Notes under the pieces: generated by a model | What the model was told of the DNA's origin: nothing | The model's input: the letters and a program-made list of their open reading frames with translations, nothing else | The model's database searches: none | NCBI RefSeq assembly: GCF_900114615.1 | Contig: NZ_FOTS01000005.1 | Coordinates: 62,001-126,000, forward strand | Source of the DNA: Pelosinus propionicus DSM 13327 | Lineage (GTDB): Bacteria; Bacillota; Negativicutes; DSM-13327 | Direction of reading: 5' to 3' | DNA length: 64,000 nucleotides | Part shown: positions 9,346-18,590 of the stretch, piece after piece | How the letters are laid out: every line of letters begins with the position of its first letter | How positions within the stretch are numbered: position 1 is the first letter of the stretch | Program-made: the position numbers and the translations under genes

Positions 9346-10473
9346 ATGTTTAAAATTAGGCAGTACTTAGCCATGAGCTTAGCAATTGTGGCAATGTGCG
9401 TGGCGATTGGCCCTGCATTAGCCAGTGAGCTGGCTGAGCAGCAGCAGCAGGTTCAGCAGCAGATGCAGATTCAGCAGGAAAAAGCTGCTGAAGCAAAACA
9501 AAAGGTTAATAGTGTTGCTGATCAATTACATAAAGTGCAGATGGAGTTAGATAATGCCCAGGGAGATTATAATGCGATTCAGGCTAAACGAAGTGCAACG
9601 GAAGAATTGATTGCTGTAAATACGACTGTTTTAGCAAAAGCTGAAAAGAATTTATCTGAACGCAGTTTAGTATTGAATAAACGGATTCGTGATATTTATC
9701 AAAATGGTCAGCTAAGTTATTTGGATGTTTTGTTTGGTGCCAATGACTTTAGTGATTTTACCACTCGTATGGATCTTTTGAAACGGATTATGAATAAAGA
9801 CATTGAGTTAATTATAAAAGTGAAAGCAGAACGAGAACTGGTACTGCAAAAAAGAGCTGAGCTGGAAAGCGATAAAGCTGCTATTTTACAGTTAGAACAA
9901 GCAGCCATTGAAAAGAAAAAAATCATTGAGTCCAGTAAAAAAGAAAGAGAAGCTGTTTTGGCATCTGCTGTAAATGAGCGAGATGCAGCGGAGCAGTCCT
10001 ATCAGGAACTATTAGAAACTTCCCGAAAAATTGAACAGATGATTCGCCAGAGCCAAAGTGGAAAGCAAGGTTCCAGCGGTGGTACAGGGACTATGATGTG
10101 GCCTACGGACGTTACAGAAATTACTTCACCTTATGGCTGGCGTACGCATCCAATATTTGGTACGTCTCGTTATCATAGTGGTATTGATATCGGAGCGGAT
10201 TATGGTGACTCCGTTCGTGCTGCTGATAGTGGAGTGGTTATTTATGCAGATTGGATGGGTGGCTATGGTAAAGCCGTGATTATTGAACATGGAAATGGTA
10301 TCTCTACGCTATATGGACATAATTCGGAATTGCTTGTAGTAGAGGGACAAAGAGTACGAAAAGGAGAAGTAATTTCTCGCGTTGGTTCAACCGGATATTC
10401 CACTGGGCCTCATTTGCATTTTGAAGTTCGTGAAAATGGTTCACCAACCAGTCCGATGGATTACTTGCCGTAA
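9346..10473 (+). CDS. Coiled-coil M23 (LytM) peptidoglycan endopeptidase, EnvC-like
   Basis: The protein has 375 residues. A signal peptide covers about residues 1-27 (ending ...GPALASE). A long Gln/Lys/Glu-rich coiled coil follows to about residue 235, then a GSSGG linker and an M23 domain from about residue 250. The zinc ligands look intact: HSGIDIG carries the H-x3-D pair and HLHFE the H-x-H pair, with YGHN between them. E. coli EnvC has a degenerate LytM domain and only activates amidases, so this protein is more likely a hydrolase in its own right. The position directly after ftsEX makes it the probable FtsEX-controlled wall hydrolase. Confidence 0.9.
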   Translation: MFKIRQYLAMSLAIVAMCVAIGPALASELAEQQQQVQQQMQIQQEKAAEAKQKVNSVADQLHKVQMELDNAQGDYNAIQAKRSATEELIAVNTTVLAKAEKNLSERSLVLNKRIRDIYQNGQLSYLDVLFGANDFSDFTTRMDLLKRIMNKDIELIIKVKAERELVLQKRAELESDKAAILQLEQAAIEKKKIIESSKKEREAVLASAVNERDAAEQSYQELLETSRKIEQMIRQSQSGKQGSSGGTGTMMWPTDVTEITSPYGWRTHPIFGTSRYHSGIDIGADYGDSVRAADSGVVIYADWMGGYGKAVIIEHGNGISTLYGHNSELLVVEGQRVRKGEVISRVGSTGYSTGPHLHFEVRENGSPTSPMDYLP

Positions 10474-10488
10474 ATGTAAATAACGTGA

Positions 10489-10521
10489 CCATAAGGGTAC
10501 CCGCGGTGGGTGCCCTTATGG
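10489..10521 (+). terminator. Hairpin after the ftsEX-M23 genes
   Basis: CCATAAGGG (10489-10497) and CCCTTATGG (10513-10521) form a perfect nine-base stem, with inner TACCC/GGGTG pairing extending it. There is no long T tract, so it may be a weak terminator or an mRNA-end hairpin. Confidence 0.6.
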
Positions 10522-10632
10522 AATATTTCATGGATTTTCTACATATATTTAATTATGTGTGTGTTGCCAGAGAAGAAAGTAGCGAAATTTGAAAGGGTAT
10601 TCAAATTTCTATTTTGGAATTGGGGTGTATAG

Positions 10633-11775
10633 ATGAGTCGTCGTAAGATTATAGTATCAGCTGTTTTATTAGTAATCGTTACCTTTATGGTAACGGCTGG
10701 CGGATTTTTATATCTGTTGAAGGGAAATTCTTCTGATGTTGTAAGTACGTTGAAATTTTTTAGGGCATTACAGGTTGTGAAAGCCCGTTATGTAGAGCAA
10801 GTCGATACAGAAACTTTGGTAGCTGGGGCTGTCAAGGGAATGGTCAGTTCCTTAGGCGATCCTCATTCTGTTTATATGGATGCCAAAATGTATAAGGAAT
10901 TCATGGTAGAAACAGAAGGATCTTTTGGCGGTGTGGGTATGGTTTTGGGAGTAAAGGACAAAACTTTGACGGTTGTTTCGCCGATTGAAGGTACGCCAAG
11001 TGATAAAGCTGGAATCAAAAGCGGCGATCAAATCCTTCAAATTGACGGTAAAGATACGAAAGATATGGCATTAGATGAAGCGGTTAATAAAATTCGGGGT
11101 CCTGAAGGAACTACTGTCAGTTTAGCCGTTCGTCATGAAAATGAACCTACAAAAGAGATTACGTTGACTCGGTCTAACATACAAATTAAAACCGTAGCAG
11201 GGAAAATGCTCCCTGATAAGATTGGATATATCCGAATATCCATGTTTAATGACAATACAGGCAATGATTTTGCTCAAAAGTATAAAGAACTGGAAGCAGA
11301 AGGTATGAAAAGTATTATTCTCGATCTTCGGGATAATCCAGGCGGATTATTAGAAGAAAGTGTTAAAGTTGCCAGTAAATTCGTGCCCAAAGGACCAGTT
11401 GTTTCCGTTGTTACCCGGGATGGGCATCGTGAAACTCATTCTTCTAGCTTAGAAGCGATAAAATATCCTGTAGCTGTATTAGTTAACGGTGGCAGTGCCA
11501 GTGCCTCAGAGATTGTGTCAGGGGCAATCCAGGATACAGCATCTGGTACATTAATTGGTACGAAGACTTATGGTAAAGGATCAGTGCAAACTGTGCTTCG
11601 CTTAGATAGCGGCGCTATTAAATTGACCATTGCGAAATATTTGACACCGAATGACCGCTCCATAAATGGCATTGGTATAGAGCCTGATATAAAAGTAGAA
11701 ATGGATAAAGATGCAAAGTCAGATGTACAATTAGACAAAGCGATCGAATTTGTAAAAGAAAAGATGGGAAAATAA
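10633..11775 (+). CDS. S41 C-terminal processing peptidase (CtpA/CtpB type)
   Basis: The protein has 380 residues: one N-terminal membrane anchor (about 7-29), a PDZ domain (about 95-175, with GVGMVLG and DKAGIKSGDQIL), and the S41 protease core. The catalytic serine lies in GGSASASEI (about residues 286-294) and the catalytic lysine in TYGKGSVQT (about residue 315). It acts outside the membrane on protein C-termini; in Bacillus the homologue CtpB cuts SpoIVFA during sporulation. The order ftsEX - S41 protease - PDZ membrane protein - uvrB is also close to that in Bacillus, supporting orthology with CtpB. It has its own terminator. Confidence 0.93.
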   Translation: MSRRKIIVSAVLLVIVTFMVTAGGFLYLLKGNSSDVVSTLKFFRALQVVKARYVEQVDTETLVAGAVKGMVSSLGDPHSVYMDAKMYKEFMVETEGSFGGVGMVLGVKDKTLTVVSPIEGTPSDKAGIKSGDQILQIDGKDTKDMALDEAVNKIRGPEGTTVSLAVRHENEPTKEITLTRSNIQIKTVAGKMLPDKIGYIRISMFNDNTGNDFAQKYKELEAEGMKSIILDLRDNPGGLLEESVKVASKFVPKGPVVSVVTRDGHRETHSSSLEAIKYPVAVLVNGGSASASEIVSGAIQDTASGTLIGTKTYGKGSVQTVLRLDSGAIKLTIAKYLTPNDRSINGIGIEPDIKVEMDKDAKSDVQLDKAIEFVKEKMGK

Positions 11776-11781
11776 AGGTTT

Positions 11782-11810
11782 GCGGCTGGCTTTTGCTTAG
11801 CCGCTTTTTT
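11782..11810 (+). terminator. Intrinsic terminator after the S41 protease
   Basis: GCGGCT (11782-11787) pairs with AGCCGC and is followed by six T residues. This is a good rho-independent terminator a few bases after the stop codon. Confidence 0.85.
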
Positions 11811-11858
11811 CTAATAGAGAAAGTATAAGTTTTATAGGTGAAATAATATAAGAATTTT

Positions 11859-11950
11859 TGAACCGCAAAGGCACAATGCCGCTGATGCGACACACAAAGG
11901 AAAAAAATAATTTAGATCCCTTTGTGTCCTTTGTGCCTTTGTGGTTCGAT
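11859..11950. repeat. Intergenic palindromic repeat, family B, copy 1
   Basis: GAACCGCAAAGGCACA on the left pairs with TGTGCCTTTGTGGTTC on the right, with an inner CACACAAAGG/CCTTTGTGTC pair, giving a long hairpin. A second copy is at 15510 and a fragment lies at 29632. It is not related in sequence to family A. Confidence 0.85.
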
Positions 11951-12005
11951 TATTTTTAATAACGTGCAAAATTATCGTTATCAGAATTTGATTAGAGGTG
12001 AAGTT

Positions 12006-13262
12006 ATGTTCCCATGGCAGGAATTAATACGGCTTTCGGTCGGCGGTGTAGTAGCTGCTTTCTTTGAACCGATATTTTGGATGATCATTGCCTTAGTTGG
12101 CTTTCAGTATTGGAAATTGCAGAAAAGCCAGCTGCGCATGTTTGGTGTATGCGGTTTTTCTTTGACCCAGCAGATTGCATTAGCCATTTGTCTGGGAAGT
12201 ATCGGCGGCATCGTGGGAACGTTTCTGCTGACGCTGGTAGGCATCAATGTAGATCAATTGGGTCTTGCTTATATTTGGCCTGTAGCGATACTGTTGATGA
12301 TGGTTAATATGCGATTTTTGTGTTTTGCTTATGCTGGAGGCGTAGTTGCATTATCAAAAGTATTGTTTGGTTGGCCATCTGTTGATGTTTCTCAGGTATT
12401 AGTATTAGTTGCAGTTCTTCATATCACAGAAAGTATCTTAATTGCGATAAGTGGAATTTATGGCAGTATGCCAATTGTTTTACAGCGTAAAAATGGACAA
12501 TTAGTCGGCGCCTTCAATCTGCAAAACTTTTGGCCTCTTCCTCTTTTATTAATGTCGGCTGTTGCAGTACCAGAGTTAAATGTGCCTGAGGGTGTCTTAG
12601 GAATGCCAGACTGGTGGCCCTTGCTGCCAGTACAGGGGGTATTGCCAGAGGGAAATATTTGGATGTATGCGATGGTATCAGTCGTGGCTGCCTTAGGATA
12701 TACTGATATTGCAGTAGCCAGTTCACCGCAAATGCGCCGTCGTAAATCTGCTCTGCATTTGGGTCTTTATAGTATCGTACTGCTTGCCCTCGCTCTGCTG
12801 TCAGTCCATTATAAATGGCTTCAGGCAGTGGCAGCAATGGTGTCTTTCTTAGGTCATGAGATGCTGATTCAGATTGACAGCCGTCAGGAGTTAGAAGGAC
12901 TTCCCCGTTATGTACCTCCTGCCAAAGGTCTTATGGTGTTAGATACGGTAGTAGACACTCCAGCACAAAAGGCAGGATTAAAATCAGGTGACATTCTGCT
13001 GAAGCTGCATAATCTGACAATTAATACTAAGGAGCAGTTAGCAGAAGCTATATTTCTTGCTCCTCCTGTATTTTTAGTAGAAATCATGCGTAATGAGCGC
13101 AAGATTGAAAAAAAAGTGAAATTTTCTCAAAATCATAAAATGTTAGGTGTAATGTTAGTGCCGGAAGGCAATGAATTATATTATGTTCAATTAACAGAAG
13201 ATAAATTTTGGTTATGGGAAAAAGTCAAAAATGTGTGGGGGAAAAATCATAAGAGTGACTAA
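12006..13262 (+). CDS. Multi-spanning membrane protein with C-terminal PDZ domain, MinJ-like
   Basis: The protein has 418 residues. About six to eight hydrophobic segments fill residues 1 to about 300, then a PDZ domain covers about 300-390 (KGLMVLDTVVDTPAQKAGLK, SGDILLKLHNLTI). The start at 12006 has AGAGGTG eight bases upstream; the frame is open further up into repeat B, but that part is not coding-like. Membrane segments plus a terminal PDZ, placed between the S41 protease and uvrB, match Bacillus MinJ (YvjD), which links DivIVA to MinD and places the division septum. Orthology is inferred from architecture and gene order; sequence identity could not be measured. Confidence 0.75.
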   Translation: MFPWQELIRLSVGGVVAAFFEPIFWMIIALVGFQYWKLQKSQLRMFGVCGFSLTQQIALAICLGSIGGIVGTFLLTLVGINVDQLGLAYIWPVAILLMMVNMRFLCFAYAGGVVALSKVLFGWPSVDVSQVLVLVAVLHITESILIAISGIYGSMPIVLQRKNGQLVGAFNLQNFWPLPLLLMSAVAVPELNVPEGVLGMPDWWPLLPVQGVLPEGNIWMYAMVSVVAALGYTDIAVASSPQMRRRKSALHLGLYSIVLLALALLSVHYKWLQAVAAMVSFLGHEMLIQIDSRQELEGLPRYVPPAKGLMVLDTVVDTPAQKAGLKSGDILLKLHNLTINTKEQLAEAIFLAPPVFLVEIMRNERKIEKKVKFSQNHKMLGVMLVPEGNELYYVQLTEDKFWLWEKVKNVWGKNHKSD

Positions 13263-13361
13263 AATTCACATGAAGTTAAATCTTGACATCAATGAAGTCT
13301 TCTTATTATTAGAGAATTATTATATAATAGTTTTATGTGCAATAAGTTAATGAAGTTTACT

Positions 13362-13406
13362 TTGACCGAACGTATGTACTGTGATAAAATTACAGTACAT
13401 ACGTTC
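13362..13406 (+). promoter_or_regulatory. uvrB promoter overlapped by two LexA-box-like sites in a perfect dyad
   Basis: TTGACC (13362-13367) and TAAAAT (13385-13390) are separated by 17 bases, a good sigma-A promoter. A 15-base perfect inverted repeat covers it: GAACGTATGTACTGT at 13368-13382 and ACAGTACATACGTTC at 13392-13406. Each arm contains a near match to the Firmicute SOS box (CGAAC-N4-GTTCG): GAAC-GTAT-GTAC in the spacer and GTAC-ATAC-GTTC just after the -10, each with one mismatch in the GAAC/GTTC core. Binding of LexA would block the polymerase. uvrB is an SOS gene in Bacillus. Confidence 0.8.
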
Positions 13407-13438
13407 TAATGAAATATTTGTAAAGACTGGTGATGTTT

Positions 13439-15499
13439 ATGGCAACGGTACCTAAACTGAATACGGTATACCATGAAGGTGGGATTCCTTTTAAAGTAGA
13501 AGCTCCTTTTGTTCCAATGGGTGACCAGCCGACTGCAATCCATAAGTTGAAAGATGGTATTGTAGCGAAGCAAAAGGCGCAGGTTTTACTAGGAGCGACA
13601 GGAACAGGAAAAACCTTTACCATTGCAAAATTAATTGAAGAAGTGCAAAAGCCAACTTTGGTGATTGCCCATAATAAGACCTTGGCTGCTCAGCTTGCCA
13701 GCGAATTTAAAGAATTCTTTCCTCATAATGCAGTAGAATATTTTGTTAGTTATTATGATTATTATCAGCCTGAGGCGTATATTGCTCATACGGATACTTA
13801 CATTGAAAAAGATTCTTCTATCAATGATGAAATTGATAAATTGCGTCACTCTGCTACAAGTTCTTTATTTGAGCGCCGCGATGTGATAATTGTAGCCAGC
13901 GTGTCTTGTATTTATGGTTTAGGATCTCCTGATGAATATCATGGTCTTGTACTATCTCTTCGCCAAGGACAAACTAAAGATCGAGATGAAATCTTGCGTA
14001 AGTTAGTAGCGATTCAATATGAGCGCAATGATATTAATTTTGTTCGCGGGAAATTTAGAGTTCGAGGAGATGTAGTTGAAATATTTCCTGCTGCCTATGG
14101 AGAAAGAGCCGTTCGAGTGGAATTATTTGGTGATGAAATTGAACGTATTTTAGAGATTGATACGCTTACAGGAGAAATCTTGGCAGAGCGTAAACATATT
14201 GCTATATATCCTGCATCTCACTATGTAACGTCGCGAGAAAACATGCTGCGATCTGTAGCAGATATTGAAGCGGAATTGGAAGTACAGCTAGCAGCATTCA
14301 AGTCAAATGGGAAGCTAGTTGAGGCTCAGCGATTGGAGCAACGCACGAAATATGATCTAGAAATGATGCAGGAAATGGGATATTGTTCGGGAATCGAAAA
14401 TTATTCCAGACATTTGACAGGACGAAATCCAGGAGAGTCTCCGTATACCTTAATTGATTATTTTCCTGAAGATTTTTTAATTGTTATTGACGAATCTCAT
14501 GTAATGCTGCCCCAGCTTCGAGCTATGTATGCAGGAGATCGGGCTCGTAAAGCGTCTTTGGTGGAAAATGGCTTTCGATTGCCATCGGCCTTTGATAATC
14601 GACCTTTGACTTTTTTAGAGTTTTCAGAACGTATTAATCAAATTGTCTATGTCTCTGCTACTCCTAGTGCCTATGAACTGGGAGAAGCCAGCCAAGTTGC
14701 ACAGCAGGTGATTCGTCCTACGGGTCTCATTGACCCAGAAGTGGAAGTACGTCCTATTAAGGGACAAATGGATGATTTGCTTGGTGAAATCAAAATACGG
14801 GTCGCAGCAAATGAGAGAGTGCTGATTACGACGCTAACGAAAAAAATGGCAGAGAATCTTACAGAATTTCTAAAGGAAATGGGGATTCGCGTACGGTATC
14901 TGCATTCCGATATCGTGACTATTGAGCGGGGCGAGATTATTCGTGACTTAAGAGCTGGTGTGTTTGATGTGCTCATCGGTATCAATCTTTTGCGAGAAGG
15001 ATTGGATTTGCCGGAGGTTACGTTAGTCGCCATTTTGGATGCGGATAAAGAGGGATTTCTGCGGTCTGATACTTCCTTGATTCAGACTATCGGCAGAGCA
15101 GCTCGTAATGTGAATGGACGAGTTATTATGTATGCTGATGTGATTACCAAATCCATGGCAAGGGCTATGGATGAAACCGATCGCCGCCGTGATATCCAGA
15201 TGGCGTATAACGAGGAAAATGGCATTACTCCTACCACCATTCAGAAACGGGTTAAAGAGCTGATTGAAACGACAAAAGTGGCTGAAACCCCTGAGTTATA
15301 TCGAACTGACCGCTTAGGTAATATGAGCCAAAGTGAAATGCTAGATCTTATCGGCAACTTGGAAAAAGAAATGCGTCTCGCCTCTAAACAACTGGAATTC
15401 GAACGCGCCGCCGAACTCAGAGATATGATTGTCGAACTAAAAGGGCGGGTAGGGAAAGCAGTAAAAGAAAAAAGCCCTAGAAGTAAGAAGAAAAAGTAG
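13439..15499 (+). CDS. uvrB: Excinuclease ABC subunit B
   Basis: The protein has 686 residues. The Walker A motif [10 protein letters not shown] is at about residue 52, the damage-probing beta-hairpin at [11 protein letters not shown], the DEAD-box-like [10 protein letters not shown] and helicase motifs VSATP and [10 protein letters not shown] follow, and a C-terminal UvrC-binding UVR motif lies around [20 protein letters not shown]. The ATG at 13439 has GGTGA five bases upstream; GTG 13430 and ATG 13433 are possible alternatives. UvrB loads onto DNA lesions with UvrA and hands the site to UvrC (20188). uvrA follows after 140 bases of mostly repeat sequence. Confidence 0.97.
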   Translation: MATVPKLNTVYHEGGIPFKVEAPFVPMGDQPTAIHKLKDGIVAKQKAQVLLGATGTGKTFTIAKLIEEVQKPTLVIAHNKTLAAQLASEFKEFFPHNAVEYFVSYYDYYQPEAYIAHTDTYIEKDSSINDEIDKLRHSATSSLFERRDVIIVASVSCIYGLGSPDEYHGLVLSLRQGQTKDRDEILRKLVAIQYERNDINFVRGKFRVRGDVVEIFPAAYGERAVRVELFGDEIERILEIDTLTGEILAERKHIAIYPASHYVTSRENMLRSVADIEAELEVQLAAFKSNGKLVEAQRLEQRTKYDLEMMQEMGYCSGIENYSRHLTGRNPGESPYTLIDYFPEDFLIVIDESHVMLPQLRAMYAGDRARKASLVENGFRLPSAFDNRPLTFLEFSERINQIVYVSATPSAYELGEASQVAQQVIRPTGLIDPEVEVRPIKGQMDDLLGEIKIRVAANERVLITTLTKKMAENLTEFLKEMGIRVRYLHSDIVTIERGEIIRDLRAGVFDVLIGINLLREGLDLPEVTLVAILDADKEGFLRSDTSLIQTIGRAARNVNGRVIMYADVITKSMARAMDETDRRRDIQMAYNEENGITPTTIQKRVKELIETTKVAETPELYRTDRLGNMSQSEMLDLIGNLEKEMRLASKQLEFERAAELRDMIVELKGRVGKAVKEKSPRSKKKK

Positions 15500-15509
15500 T
15501 GAATACCTT

Positions 15510-15600
15510 GAAACGCAAAGGCATAATGCCGCTATGCGACACACAAAGATAAAAAGGTATAGGGTTTACACCCTTTCGAGAATGTCTTTGTGTTCGATTA
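15510..15600. repeat. Intergenic palindromic repeat, family B, copy 2
   Basis: It shares GAAACGCAAAGGCATAATGC, then CACACAAAG, and the end TTTGTGTTCGATTA with copy 1 at 11859. Its right arm has lost part of the CTTTGTGCC block, so the hairpin is shorter. It fills most of the uvrB-uvrA gap. Confidence 0.8.
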
Positions 15601-15639
15601 AATTTTTTTTGTATTTATGTTACAGAAAGGAATATACCA

Positions 15640-18474
15640 ATGAAAGAAAAAATTATTATTAAAGGTGCAAGACAGCACAATTTGAAAAATATTGATATTG
15701 AGATTCCTCGTAATGAGCTGGTCGTCATTACAGGGCTAAGCGGGTCAGGCAAATCTTCTTTAGCCTTTGATACCATTTATGCAGAAGGGCAGAGGCGGTA
15801 TGTTGAATCTTTGTCTGCTTATGCCCGTCAGTTTCTGGGGCAGATGGACAAGCCTGATGTAGATTATATAGAAGGTTTGTCTCCTGCCATTTCCATTGAT
15901 CAGAAAACAACCAGCCGTAATCCTCGTTCCACGGTAGGGACAGTAACGGAAATTTATGATTACTTACGTTTGTTATTTGCCAGAGCAGGTCGTCCTCATT
16001 GTCCCAAATGCGGCAAGGCTATTACGCAGCAGACCATTGAGCAGATGGTTGATCAATTAGTAGCTTTGCCTGAAGGAACTCGTCTGATGCTCATTGCTGG
16101 AGTCGTGCGAGGAAAAAAAGGCGAGCATCAAAAAGTGCTGGAAGATATTCGTAAGAATGGATATGTCCGAGTACGAGTCGATGGTGAAGTTCGTGACGTA
16201 GCAGATGAAATAAAGTTAGAAAAAAATAAAAAGCACACGATTGAAGTGGTGGTAGATCGGATTGTTCTCCGAGAAGGAATCAATCAGCGACTGGCTGATT
16301 CTCTTGAGACAGCTCTCACTTTGGGTGAAGGTGTCGTCAATGTGGACGTAATAGGAGATAAGGAGCGAATCTTTAGCCAAAATTTTGCTTGTGTTGATTG
16401 CGGTATTAGTCTGCCTGAAATTGCACCCCGGATGTTTTCCTTCAACAGCCCTTTTGGTGCGTGCCCGGATTGTACAGGATTAGGCAATAATATGGAAGTA
16501 GACCGTTCCTTAATTGTCCCTGATACGAGTGTGGCTCTTATTGATGGTGCTATCACGCCTTTGAGTAAAAATACTAACTCTTATTTTATGTGCCAGTTAG
16601 AAGCGGTACTGGATAAATATAATTTCTCTTTGCACGACACCTGGGAAAATTTATCTCCACAAGTGCAAGAGATTATTATGACAGGTTCAGGTGCAGAACA
16701 ATTTGATTTTGTATATGATAATATGTATGGAGAAACAAAAACCTATCACGCTGTTTTTGAAGGTGTAATTCCATTATTAAATCGTCGTTATCGGGAAACA
16801 GTATCTGATTGGTCCCGAGAAGATATTGAAGAATATATGAGTTCTAAGCCTTGCCCTACATGTAAGGGCGCACGATTAAAACCAGAAACCTTGTCGGTTA
16901 AGATCGGCGGTAAAAATATCTATGAGGTGACAGCAGGAACCATTGCAGAAACGCAGCATTTCTTTTCTAATCTAGACTTAACTGAAAGAGAGAAGACCAT
17001 TGCTCACCAAATTCTAAAAGAGATTCATGCTCGTTTGGGATTTCTTCTCAATGTGGGATTAGATTATCTAACCCTAAGTCGGGCCGCAGGCACCTTATCA
17101 GGGGGAGAAGCTCAGCGTATACGGCTAGCTACTCAGATTGGCTCCGGGCTGGTCGGTGTACTATATATACTGGATGAACCAAGCATCGGTTTGCATCAGC
17201 GGGATAACAACCGTCTGTTAACTACCTTGAAACATTTAAGGGATGTTGGCAATAGTCTGCTGGTAGTTGAGCATGATGAAGATACGATGTACGAAGCGGA
17301 TCACATTATTGATATTGGTCCGGCTGCTGGTGCTCATGGCGGTCAAGTAGTGGTTCAAGGGACGGTAGAAGAGATTAAGGCTTGCTCAGATTCCATTACA
17401 GGACAATATCTGAAAGGAAGCAGGTATATCCCAATACCCGCCGTGCGGCGTAAACCCAATGGAAAGTGGCTGGAAGTTGTAGGAGCGAAAGAAAATAACT
17501 TAAAAAAATTAACGGTCAAATTTCCGTTAGGTGTGTTTACTGCTGTAACAGGTGTATCTGGTTCAGGGAAGAGTACACTGGTAAATGAGATTTTATACAA
17601 GGGGCTGGCAGGACGGGTATATCGAGGTACAAAGACTCGGCCTGGTGCTCATGATGACATTCGTGGTGTAGAATATATTGATAAAATTATTGAGATTGAT
17701 CAGTCGCCCATCGGTCGCACTCCTCGATCTAACCCAGCTACGTACACGGGCTTGTTTGATGTGATTCGAGAAGTATTCAGTCAAACCCAGGAAGCAAAAA
17801 TGCGAGGTTATAAGCCAGGACGTTTCAGCTTTAATGTAAAAGGCGGGCGATGTGAGGCCTGCCGCGGTGATGGGATTATTAAGATCGAAATGCATTTCTT
17901 ACCGGACGTATATGTTCCTTGTGAAGTATGTAAAGGAGCTCGGTATAATCGGGAAACCCTAGAAGTTCGTTATAAAGGGAAGAGTATTTCTCAGGTTCTG
18001 GATATGGTGGTAGATGAAGGAGTAGAATTCTTTCAGAACCTCCCCAAACTTCAGCGCAAGCTGCAAATACTACAGGATGTTGGTTTAGGATATATTAAAT
18101 TAGGACAACCTGCAACGACTCTTTCAGGGGGGGAAGCACAGCGTATTAAGTTGGCAACGGAACTAGCAAGACGCAGTACGGGCAAGACCTTATATATTCT
18201 CGATGAGCCTACTACAGGTTTGCATACTGCTGATATTCACCGCCTGCTTACTGTGCTGCAGCGTTTAGTCGATGGGGGTGACACCGTTGTTGTTATTGAA
18301 CATAATCTGGATGTCATTAAAACTGCGGATTATGTAATTGACTTAGGACCCGAAGGCGGAAGCCGTGGCGGTACCATTGTTGCCAAAGGAACTCCGGAAG
18401 ACATCGTAAAGGTCAAGGCTTCCTATACAGGACAATTTCTAGCGCCAATTCTGGAAAGAGGAATACGGGAGTAA
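15640..18474 (+). CDS. uvrA: Excinuclease ABC subunit A
   Basis: The protein has 944 residues, normal for UvrA. It has two ABC ATPase modules: Walker [15 protein letters not shown] near residue 31 and [13 protein letters not shown] near residue 635, and the signature LSGGEAQRI twice. Zinc-binding cysteine pairs CPKCGK, CVDCG/CPDC and [14 protein letters not shown] are present. It recognises bulky DNA damage and delivers UvrB. AGAAAGGA precedes the ATG. No separate SOS-like promoter was seen in the repeat-filled gap, so it may be read through from the uvrB promoter. It is convergent with the accC-type gene. Confidence 0.98.
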   Translation: MKEKIIIKGARQHNLKNIDIEIPRNELVVITGLSGSGKSSLAFDTIYAEGQRRYVESLSAYARQFLGQMDKPDVDYIEGLSPAISIDQKTTSRNPRSTVGTVTEIYDYLRLLFARAGRPHCPKCGKAITQQTIEQMVDQLVALPEGTRLMLIAGVVRGKKGEHQKVLEDIRKNGYVRVRVDGEVRDVADEIKLEKNKKHTIEVVVDRIVLREGINQRLADSLETALTLGEGVVNVDVIGDKERIFSQNFACVDCGISLPEIAPRMFSFNSPFGACPDCTGLGNNMEVDRSLIVPDTSVALIDGAITPLSKNTNSYFMCQLEAVLDKYNFSLHDTWENLSPQVQEIIMTGSGAEQFDFVYDNMYGETKTYHAVFEGVIPLLNRRYRETVSDWSREDIEEYMSSKPCPTCKGARLKPETLSVKIGGKNIYEVTAGTIAETQHFFSNLDLTEREKTIAHQILKEIHARLGFLLNVGLDYLTLSRAAGTLSGGEAQRIRLATQIGSGLVGVLYILDEPSIGLHQRDNNRLLTTLKHLRDVGNSLLVVEHDEDTMYEADHIIDIGPAAGAHGGQVVVQGTVEEIKACSDSITGQYLKGSRYIPIPAVRRKPNGKWLEVVGAKENNLKKLTVKFPLGVFTAVTGVSGSGKSTLVNEILYKGLAGRVYRGTKTRPGAHDDIRGVEYIDKIIEIDQSPIGRTPRSNPATYTGLFDVIREVFSQTQEAKMRGYKPGRFSFNVKGGRCEACRGDGIIKIEMHFLPDVYVPCEVCKGARYNRETLEVRYKGKSISQVLDMVVDEGVEFFQNLPKLQRKLQILQDVGLGYIKLGQPATTLSGGEAQRIKLATELARRSTGKTLYILDEPTTGLHTADIHRLLTVLQRLVDGGDTVVVIEHNLDVIKTADYVIDLGPEGGSRGGTIVAKGTPEDIVKVKASYTGQFLAPILERGIRE

Positions 18475-18488
18475 CGATTTTAAAATAC

Positions 18489-18559
18489 TGTGATTGCGAA
18501 TGGTAATGAAGCAATCTTCTGCTTGAAACGAGATTGTTTCACTGTCGTTCGCAATGACA
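18489..18559. repeat. Intergenic palindromic repeat, family A, copy 3
   Basis: A degenerate copy: TGATTGCGAATGG and GAAGCAATCTTC on one side, GAGATTGTTTCACTG and TTCGCAATGACA on the other. It lies between the convergent uvrA and biotin carboxylase genes. Confidence 0.75.
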
Positions 18560-18562
18560 CCT

Positions 18563-18590
18563 ACAAAAAAAGAGTAGGCATAATGCCTAC
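18563..18590 (-). terminator. Intrinsic terminator for the biotin carboxylase gene
   Basis: Read on the minus strand, GTAGGCA and TGCCTAC form a compact stem with a three-base loop, followed by CTC and a run of T residues. The stem begins inside the last codons of the gene. Confidence 0.8.

Noticed and set aside
11922-12005. N-terminal extension of the MinJ-like protein
   Set aside because: It starts inside repeat B; AGAGGTG before ATG 12006 is a proper ribosome binding site.
13283-13328. TTGACA and TATAAT upstream of uvrB as a promoter pair
   Set aside because: They are 34 bases apart, far too long; the pair at 13362/13385 with 17 bases is preferred.
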